This document shows, piece by piece, positions 1 to 4,851 of a DNA stretch of 12,758 nucleotides. The notes under the pieces are model-generated. The model saw only the letters and a list, made by a program, of their open reading frames with translations, was not told the DNA's origin and did no database searches. Numbering within the stretch: position 1 is the first letter of the stretch; each line of letters starts with the position of its first letter. The stretch lies in the NCBI GenBank assembly GCA_013415795.1, contig JAAEEL010000027.1, forward strand, positions 1-12,758, written 5' to 3'. Made by a program: the position numbers and the translations under genes. Origin of the DNA: Methanocellales archaeon (GTDB taxonomy: Archaea; Halobacteriota; UBA148).

Positions 1-240
1 ATTTCATATAACCGCCGATACTTGCATAAAAAATATGGGAACAATTTGCCGTTCTATTTTGATGTAAAAAACTGTCTGGCTTGTGGTAAGGATATTTCGG
101 ACAGAGAAACAAAGACGAGATATTGTTCAAAAAAGTGTGGAACTTTTTGGCGCAGACACAAAAAATCACGAGGAATCTATAGAACGTGTGCTTTTTGTGG
201 TAAGCAGATATTAGATATGATAATATTTACCGAGCATTAA
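1..240 (+). CDS. Zinc-finger-like protein, C-terminal fragment (cut by left edge)
   Basis: The frame is open from the first base to the TAA at 238-240, so the true start lies outside the window; a TTG at 22 is only a possible start. The 79 visible residues are basic and contain a treble-clef-like CLACGK...YCSKKC pair (CxxC plus CxxxC), followed by RGIYRTCAFCGK, which looks like the first half of a second finger. The frame then stops 11 residues later without a second Cys pair. Alternating CxCGK and YCSKKC blocks are common in the N-terminal zinc-binding parts of HNH-nuclease-type and phage-related proteins. This piece may therefore be the start of such a gene broken by a frameshift or deletion, or a small intact zinc-ribbon protein. 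No function can be assigned. The surrounding DNA is more AT-rich than the rest of the window. Confidence 0.45.
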   Translation: MSYNRRYLHKKYGNNLPFYFDVKNCLACGKDISDRETKTRYCSKKCGTFWRRHKKSRGIYRTCAFCGKQILDMIIFTEH

Positions 241-451
241 TTGCACATAACATCGGAATTATGCTAACCTTTTTTAGTTTAACCTTTCATTTTGTTCGTA
301 AGTTTCTTACATCAATTTCAAAGACGTAACATAGCGAAACTTAAAGTGAATTAATCGATTTTTAAATGAGTTATACATTAAAGAGCAGTCATTTCACTTA
401 ACATTTTACGGATAAAAGAAGTTTGCGACTGATGGGGCAAATTTGGGCAGT

Positions 452-480
452 CCTAGCGGAGCCAGATAAGCTCTGTTAGG
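452..480 (+). other. Strong stem-loop, possible structured RNA or terminator
   Basis: CCTAGCGGAGC (452-462) pairs along its whole length with GCTCTGTTAGG (470-480) around the loop CAGATAA. Nine pairs are Watson-Crick and two are G-U, so the helix is continuous only in a plus-strand RNA. An outer helix GGCAA (436-440) with TTGCC (486-490) could close a larger structure. ATTTTT follows at 491-496, as in an intrinsic terminator. It lies just beyond the 3' end of the leftward small gene and about 210 bp after the rightward zinc-finger fragment. It could be a terminator, a small RNA or part of a mobile-element end; the sequence does not decide between them. Confidence 0.5.
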
Positions 481-503
481 CGTCGTTGCCATTTTTCACA
501 TTT

Positions 504-638
504 CTAAACATTTACTTCTTCATAAATGATTGCCAAAGACCCGAAACTGAATTCAATGTCAATTATCTCTTTGTCCTGATTTTCTTTTAACCATTTATTC
601 GCCTTTTTGGCAGACGAAAAACATTTTACTTGCTTCAT
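504..638 (-). CDS. Small conserved-looking hypothetical protein, 44 residues
   Basis: The start was set at the ATG at 638 rather than an upstream in-frame ATG at 704. GGAGGTGA, the ideal archaeal/bacterial Shine-Dalgarno, lies six bases before it and would otherwise sit inside the coding sequence. The protein begins MKQVKCFSSAKKANKWL and ends with a strand-like IIDIEFSFGSLAIIYEE. A short helix followed by an 'IIDI-F/Y-S...hIIY' strand pair resembles small alpha/beta proteins such as the Cse60/DUF2758 type, but I cannot confirm membership. It has no signal peptide and no Cys cluster. It stands alone: its 3' end faces the stem-loop at 452-480, and about 180 bp separate its start from the end of the radical SAM gene, also leftward. 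The function is unknown. Confidence 0.55.
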   Translation of the reverse strand: MKQVKCFSSAKKANKWLKENQDKEIIDIEFSFGSLAIIYEEVNV

Positions 639-715
639 TTTTTTCACCTCCTCCAAATTACGGTTTAATATAATCTTTTTATGCCCTATTAATTTTTCAA
701 TCATTCGGTTAACTC

Positions 716-784
716 AAAATGTGTGACTTTTAACGTTTAAAAAAATAAGTTTATTAGTTTACATTTGAGGACATGTCACATTTT
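716..784. repeat. Spaced inverted repeat around a GACATGTC palindrome
   Basis: AAAATGTG (716-723) is the exact reverse complement of CACATTTT (777-784), with 53 bases between. The right arm overlaps a perfect 8-bp palindrome GACATGTC (770-777). The element lies between the radical SAM gene's stop codon and the small 44-residue gene, so it could act in termination of the former or as an operator for the latter. Arms this short in AT-rich DNA may be chance. Confidence 0.25.
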
Positions 785-817
785 CAACGCCCAATTTTTA
801 ATCTTGTGATAAACAGC

Positions 818-2020
818 CTATTCTACTCTGTAAGGTAATCTGTCTTCTTCAATTGCATTTCTGATATTTTCGATATAACTCTCTCTGTATTGAGGGTCTC
901 TCCATGTGCAGGTTTCAGGCTTTTTCTTAAAAAGGGGATTTCTTCTTATGTTTTTCCATGCTTGCGCTAAGCTCATTTTACGCACATTTCCAAAGGAAAG
1001 GGGAATGTGCAAGCAGGGCATAACCTCGCCTGTCGGTGATATCCATACCCACCTTCTTCCTGCAAAGCAACCCATGATATCTGGATCCCTGTATGAGTAA
1101 GAAGAGGATACTCTGGGTCCTTTTTTCCTCTTATTTGCCTTATTTTGAAAATCAGCCAATCTCTCATAATCCTCTTTCTTCAGGATGTCGCTTTCATCGA
1201 ATCCCCACTTTCCCCCGGGAACCACCTCATCAACCAAGATCTCATGTACTCCAAGGGAACTGCAATGTTTGTATAAAGTTTCCAATCTCTCAAAATCTGA
1301 GTTATAGGGATTAGCTGTGTACTCGACCACCCCTATCAAACCCGCTTCAACACCATACTTGATTCCAGCAGAGGCTTTTTCAAAAATCCCTTCGATTCCC
1401 CTGAAATCATCGTGTTCCTCTGCATAAGGGCTATCTAGGCTGACATGCAGATAGAAAAGCCCTGCATCCTTCAGTTTTCTTACGTAATCTTTTGTCAGTC
1501 GGAAGCCGTTGGTTATCAGATGAGTGGACGCTTTACCCCTATCAACATGATCGATCAAATCAAATATATCGTCCCTTAGGGTTGGTTCTCCTCCCTCAAA
1601 GCTTACATGGTATGCTCCCAGTTCAAGGGCCTGATCTATCACATGATAAAACTCATTGGTGGAGAGTTCGGGGCCTTTTTCCATTCCATGTACTATGCAA
1701 TGCTTACATTCGCATTGACATCTGCCCGTAGTTAGCAACATCAAACTCTCAGGCATATATTTCCGCAAAAGCAGGCGATTCACCTGTGCACCTACAAGTC
1801 TCCTGAAGGGAGCGCTTGGGGCAGGTGGCATTAAATCGGATATTACGACCTCTTTTTCCCGAACTGCTGCCAGTTTTTCCATAGCTGCATGAGCATTAAA
1901 TCCTTCTGCAATATGCTCTACTAATCTTGAGATTGGTCCTATTACAATCATCTGCGCACTTCTATCTTGGATATCAAGCAGTATCTCAAAGCCCGGGCCT
2001 TTATAAATCGATAATTTCAA
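818..2020 (-). CDS. Radical SAM protein with reduced SPASM-like C-terminus
   Basis: This 400-residue cytosolic enzyme should cleave S-adenosylmethionine to start a radical reaction on an unknown substrate. The [4Fe-4S]/SAM motif Cx3Cx2C is C101, C105 and C108, within an unusually Cys-rich CQCECKHC. The SAM-binding GGEPT follows at 143-147, with LITNG at 168-172 and HVSLDS at 192-197. At the C-terminus, C318-x12-G331-x4-C336 matches the first part of a SPASM domain, but the later CX2CX5CX3C block is missing and only C371 follows. At most one auxiliary cluster is likely, as in 'twitch'-type enzymes. About 90 residues precede the core, longer than usual. The TTG start is backed by GGGAGGAT upstream. 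It is the last gene of the three-gene operon, 21 bp after the UbiA-like gene. PqqE/AhbC-type enzymes share this architecture; the exact reaction is unknown. Confidence 0.9.
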   Translation of the reverse strand: MKLSIYKGPGFEILLDIQDRSAQMIVIGPISRLVEHIAEGFNAHAAMEKLAAVREKEVVISDLMPPAPSAPFRRLVGAQVNRLLLRKYMPESLMLLTTGRCQCECKHCIVHGMEKGPELSTNEFYHVIDQALELGAYHVSFEGGEPTLRDDIFDLIDHVDRGKASTHLITNGFRLTKDYVRKLKDAGLFYLHVSLDSPYAEEHDDFRGIEGIFEKASAGIKYGVEAGLIGVVEYTANPYNSDFERLETLYKHCSSLGVHEILVDEVVPGGKWGFDESDILKKEDYERLADFQNKANKRKKGPRVSSSYSYRDPDIMGCFAGRRWVWISPTGEVMPCLHIPLSFGNVRKMSLAQAWKNIRRNPLFKKKPETCTWRDPQYRESYIENIRNAIEEDRLPYRVE

Positions 2021-2041
2021 ACTAAATCCTCCCTTACTCTA

Positions 2042-2959
2042 TCATATGTAGATACTATATGCTGCTGAAATGTTAATCATGACAAGCATTATGGTATAGT
2101 TTATAACACCCACGTGTGTCAACTTTATATGGGCTTCATGCTCACCTGAGTGAGCGTATCCATGGGAAATTGCTCTAATTTTGAAGACGACCAAAACAAG
2201 ATATGGTATTAAGAAAACCCAGTTCAAGCTGAAGGTTTGCCATAGCAAAATGAGCCATAGGTATTCAAATAGGCTCATAAAAATCGTGAAGGATATCGTA
2301 CCTTTTGGAGTCAGCGGTGTAAAACGCATTGAATCTTTATCATGGTAGGCTAAACAGCCTATTATAACTGCCAGAGTTGCAACAAAGGCATCCCATGAAA
2401 ATATCCTTTCAGGAGCCACCATAGCTATTCCGCCCAAAACCATTAGTCCACTCAGGGACCTATAAATGCGTCTTTGAAGCTCTGTCATTCTCTTGAAAGG
2501 CGGGCTTGCAGAGTACGTCAAACCCCAAGTGAGCATTAGGACCGCCACAAAAAAGCAGGTTGAATTGAATAGGAAGAGGGCAACCCCCAAACAGAGGATG
2601 GTCTCAATCACCATGAAGGATATGATAGTTTTTGGTGATAGGATGCCAGTTATCAGCGGAAGGGTTGAATTTGGGGGACCAAGGCGTTCGTCCTCTCCTG
2701 ACCACCAGTCATATAACATGTCTGCCTGGGAGATGACCCTTGTCAACAGACCTGCTGCCAGTAAACCTACAATAAGTTTCCATGGAGGGAGTAAAGGAGC
2801 GTGAATCATAAATAGAAGTGCTCCGGTGCTGGCACATAAAAAACCCCAAGGAAACCATAGCACTCGATGGACACAAAGTATGGCGAGAACCTTTGCCTTT
2901 AGACCTTGACCTGTTGGTCCTGCTACGCCAAATCCTATGTCTAAGAGAGATGAATCCAT
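2042..2959 (-). CDS. UbiA-family prenyltransferase-like membrane protein
   Basis: The 305-residue product is hydrophobic throughout, with about eight or nine membrane segments, the size and pattern of UbiA enzymes that attach prenyl chains to aromatic or lipid acceptors in the membrane. The first aspartate-rich region reads SQADMLYDWWSGEDE: D80-x3-D84 keeps the second half of NDxxDxxxD, but the leading Asn-Asp is replaced by Ile76-Ser77. It is followed by PPNSTLPLITG, the equivalent of the family's RPNRPLPSG. The second acidic region is short, AYHDKD (D207, D209). A loop before the last segments holds five histidines (H266, H270, H274, H277, H282). The ATG lies 5 bp after the upstream gene's stop with only a weak Shine-Dalgarno, which suggests translational coupling. 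Family membership is fairly secure; activity and acceptor are unknown. Confidence 0.82.
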   Translation of the reverse strand: MDSSLLDIGFGVAGPTGQGLKAKVLAILCVHRVLWFPWGFLCASTGALLFMIHAPLLPPWKLIVGLLAAGLLTRVISQADMLYDWWSGEDERLGPPNSTLPLITGILSPKTIISFMVIETILCLGVALFLFNSTCFFVAVLMLTWGLTYSASPPFKRMTELQRRIYRSLSGLMVLGGIAMVAPERIFSWDAFVATLAVIIGCLAYHDKDSMRFTPLTPKGTISFTIFMSLFEYLWLILLWQTFSLNWVFLIPYLVLVVFKIRAISHGYAHSGEHEAHIKLTHVGVINYTIMLVMINISAAYSIYI

Positions 2960-2964
2960 AACTA

Positions 2965-3843
2965 CTATTCCAACTCTGCTTTGGCCTTTTTGAGGGGCTC
3001 AAAATTATAAAATTCTTGGGGTATGCTTTTGATATAACCCAAATCTTTCATCAGTCTTACAATTTGCATCATTACGCCTATACTGCCTGATATTTCAGTG
3101 CGAGGCTTATTGTACCTTAGAGCTTCTCTCACGATATTTGCGGAGATTCCAATATATCTGGAACTGATTTTTGCAGCCTCTTCTGGAGACTTGTGGCAAA
3201 ATTCCTCTGCCTTTAAAATTGCTTTTATAAAATTTAAAACTATATCTTGGTGGTCTTGAATAAAATTTTCCGTGGTAGTAAGGCTACAACCCGGAACCTT
3301 TGGTAGTATATCCTTTCCTCTGGAGATTATCTTTCCAATGCCAAGTTCAACTGCCATTGTGGAATAGGGCTCCACATTGGTTGTAGCATCTACCCTGCCG
3401 CTTAACAGAGCGAGTATGGCTGCATCACCACTTGGAAGCCTTAGAATCTCTGTGTTTTCCGACGTTACATTATACTTTTTAAACAAAACTTGAGATGTCA
3501 GATCCTTCATACCGCCTTCAACAGGAATGGAAATTCGTTTTCCTTTGAGTTCTGAAAGGCTTTTTATTTTCGAATCTCTTCGAACTACTGTAGCTGTCTC
3601 CTCATAACCTGAGCCAGCTATTACTACCAGTTTATCTCCCCTGTCTCTTGCGCTCACAACTCTCGTCCAAGGAACAATACCAAAAGAAATGTCACCAGAA
3701 ATAAGTTTATCTGCCAATACCCAAGCCGTTGGGTCAACTGAACATGAAACGTCCAAACCATGCTCTTTGAAAAACCCTTTCTCATAGGCTACATAGCCAG
3801 GCATCTGGCATATGCCCCTTATTAATCCAATTTTGATGTGCAA
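2965..3843 (-). CDS. NMT1/SsuA-like periplasmic-binding-fold protein without signal peptide
   Basis: The 292-residue protein has the type-II binding-protein fold of the NMT1/THI5, SsuA and ThiY group. It opens with a strand (MHIKIGLIRG), then the family signature VAYEKGFFKEHGLDV (18-32), a GDISFGI strand (50-56), SLSELKGKRISIP (96-107) and VDATTNVEPYS (151-161). No hydrophobic leader or lipobox Cys precedes the first strand, and no permease or ATPase gene is nearby, so it is probably cytosolic rather than a transporter component. The start is the TTG at 3843, because GAGGAGG sits just upstream; an in-frame TTG at 3858 would place that site inside the gene. The CCCFC motif of THI5 is not visible. 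It is first in the operon with the UbiA-like and radical SAM genes. It may be an enzyme or ligand sensor; the ligand is unknown. Confidence 0.85.
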   Translation of the reverse strand: MHIKIGLIRGICQMPGYVAYEKGFFKEHGLDVSCSVDPTAWVLADKLISGDISFGIVPWTRVVSARDRGDKLVVIAGSGYEETATVVRRDSKIKSLSELKGKRISIPVEGGMKDLTSQVLFKKYNVTSENTEILRLPSGDAAILALLSGRVDATTNVEPYSTMAVELGIGKIISRGKDILPKVPGCSLTTTENFIQDHQDIVLNFIKAILKAEEFCHKSPEEAAKISSRYIGISANIVREALRYNKPRTEISGSIGVMMQIVRLMKDLGYIKSIPQEFYNFEPLKKAKAELE

Positions 3844-3861
3844 ATCGCTCCTCCTCAATTA

Positions 3862-3878
3862 AAAATCTGCTAGATTTT
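3862..3878. promoter_or_regulatory. Perfect 7+3+7 palindrome, candidate operator
   Basis: AAAATCT (3862-3868), a GCT spacer and AGATTTT (3872-3878) form a perfect inverted repeat. It lies 19 bp before the start of the binding-protein-like gene, directly before its Shine-Dalgarno. It overlaps the TATA-like box, as expected of a repressor site, although a short RNA hairpin affecting translation is also possible. Confidence 0.35.
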
Positions 3879-3883
3879 ATTAA
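3874..3883 (-). promoter_or_regulatory. Candidate TATA box for the three-gene operon
   Basis: Read leftward the site is TTAATAAAAT, centred about 35 bp before the TTG start at 3843, a distance similar to those before ilvE and the glycosyltransferase gene. No clear purine-rich BRE precedes it. A start site 25 bp downstream would fall almost on the Shine-Dalgarno (3850-3856), so the assignment is weak. Confidence 0.25.
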
Positions 3884-3976
3884 GGATGGGGCATACCATT
3901 AAAAAAGATTTTGGACAAGAAGGATTCTCCATAAAATTTGAGCCTTTGAAATCAGTTCAGAATGCAAATTAAAAGT

Positions 3977-3997
3977 GGATATCCCAAGAACATATCC
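3977..3997 (-). terminator. Candidate terminator after purQ
   Basis: About 37 bp beyond the purQ stop, read leftward, GGATAT and ATATCC pair around a nine-base loop (3977-3997). The sequence after the hairpin is ACTTTTAATTT, a T-rich tract that could stop transcription of the purine operon before the next operon begins. Archaeal terminators depend mainly on T tracts, so the hairpin may be incidental. Confidence 0.35.
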
Positions 3998-4033
3998 AAA
4001 TTTAATCAGATAACGATGATGAAAGCTTAGAGG

Positions 4034-4843
4034 CTAAAATTTTCTCCTTATATAATCAAGTACAGATTCAAATACTGCCTTACCATCTCCGTTTTCTTTG
4101 TGAACTCTGGTCCAGTCTGGATGTGTAAATCCATAAAAAACCCTTTCGGGGTGAGGCATCATTCCAAAAACATTCCCTTCGGGACTGCATATGGATGCGA
4201 TATTATGTATAGAACCATTGGGATTCCAGGGGTAGCCGGCATAATCACCTTGAGGACCAACATATCGAAATACGACCTGATCGTTGTCAATCAAGTATTG
4301 TAAATATTCGTCTTTTTTTTCCAACGGAAAGAGAAATTTTCCTTCAGCATGAGCAGAAGGCATCAATACAACTTCCTGGTAAGGAATCTTTTTTGTGAAT
4401 ATGCAATTTCCTTTGCTTTCGTGCTTTAGTAGGGTGGGCCTGCATTCAAATCTAGAGGAATCATTAATAGCTAGAGCTGCTTGGGGATAATTGCTCATCA
4501 CAGAATCGAATGCTGGCAAAAGTCCCAATTCAACGAGAACCTGGAAGCCGTTACAAATGCCGCCAACCGGATAGCCATTCTTGGCGAATTCGATCAATTT
4601 TTTACATAGTGTGCTCTTCATTCTTGCTGCGAAGATTGCCCCGGCCCGAATGTAATCTCCGGCCGAGAACCCACCAGGAATCATAAGGCATTGATAATCA
4701 AATATGTCTTTCTCATGCATCAATTGCTTCAGATGTACAAACTCTGGTTCTGCACCAAGTCTTTTAAATGCGAGATATACCTCTCCCTCATTGTTTGTTC
4801 CCTCTATAAGGAGAACAGCAACTCTTATATCATCCGTATCCAT
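4034..4843 (-). CDS. purQ: Phosphoribosylformylglycinamidine synthase, glutaminase subunit PurQ
   Basis: The 269-residue protein is a class I glutamine amidotransferase that releases ammonia from glutamine for FGAM synthase, the fourth step of purine synthesis, in complex with PurL and PurS. The nucleophile is C97 in GGICNGFQVLVELGLLP, and the His/Glu pair of the triad is in MMPHPERV (H231, E233). MIPGGFSAGDYIRAGAI is also typical of the family. At about 270 residues it belongs to the longer PurQ forms rather than the roughly 225-residue bacterial type. The start is the ATG at 4843 (MDTDDIRVAVLL), 8 bp after the purL stop with GGGGTGAG before it. The frame is open further upstream to 4885, but that would overlap the end of purL. 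It is last in the leftward purS-purL-purQ operon. Confidence 0.95.
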   Translation of the reverse strand: MDTDDIRVAVLLIEGTNNEGEVYLAFKRLGAEPEFVHLKQLMHEKDIFDYQCLMIPGGFSAGDYIRAGAIFAARMKSTLCKKLIEFAKNGYPVGGICNGFQVLVELGLLPAFDSVMSNYPQAALAINDSSRFECRPTLLKHESKGNCIFTKKIPYQEVVLMPSAHAEGKFLFPLEKKDEYLQYLIDNDQVVFRYVGPQGDYAGYPWNPNGSIHNIASICSPEGNVFGMMPHPERVFYGFTHPDWTRVHKENGDGKAVFESVLDYIRRKF

Positions 4844-4851
4844 AGACCATC

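Noticed and set aside
396..481. Integron attC-like site (ACTTAAC ... GTTAGGC, 86 bp)
   Set aside because: The two end heptamers fit the core-site consensus, but the sequences just inside them are not complementary, and GTTAGG pairs instead with the nearby CCTAGC arm. No integrase or cassette array is visible, so it is kept only as a remark on the stem-loop.
436..500. Box H/ACA guide RNA (stem, pocket, ACA at 498-500)
   Set aside because: The lower helix has only five pairs, the left pocket is too long, and no kink-turn is visible in the upper stem. The ACA spacing is only roughly right.
2709..3002. Leftward 97-codon frame overlapping the junction of the binding-protein-like and UbiA-like genes
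   Set aside because: It is out of frame with both real genes, has no ribosome-binding site, and its Arg/Ser-rich product looks non-coding.
2965..3843. THI5-type thiamine pyrimidine synthase or MqnA
   Set aside because: The CCCFC iron-binding motif of THI5 is not present and the N-terminus does not match MqnA. Only the shared fold is supported.
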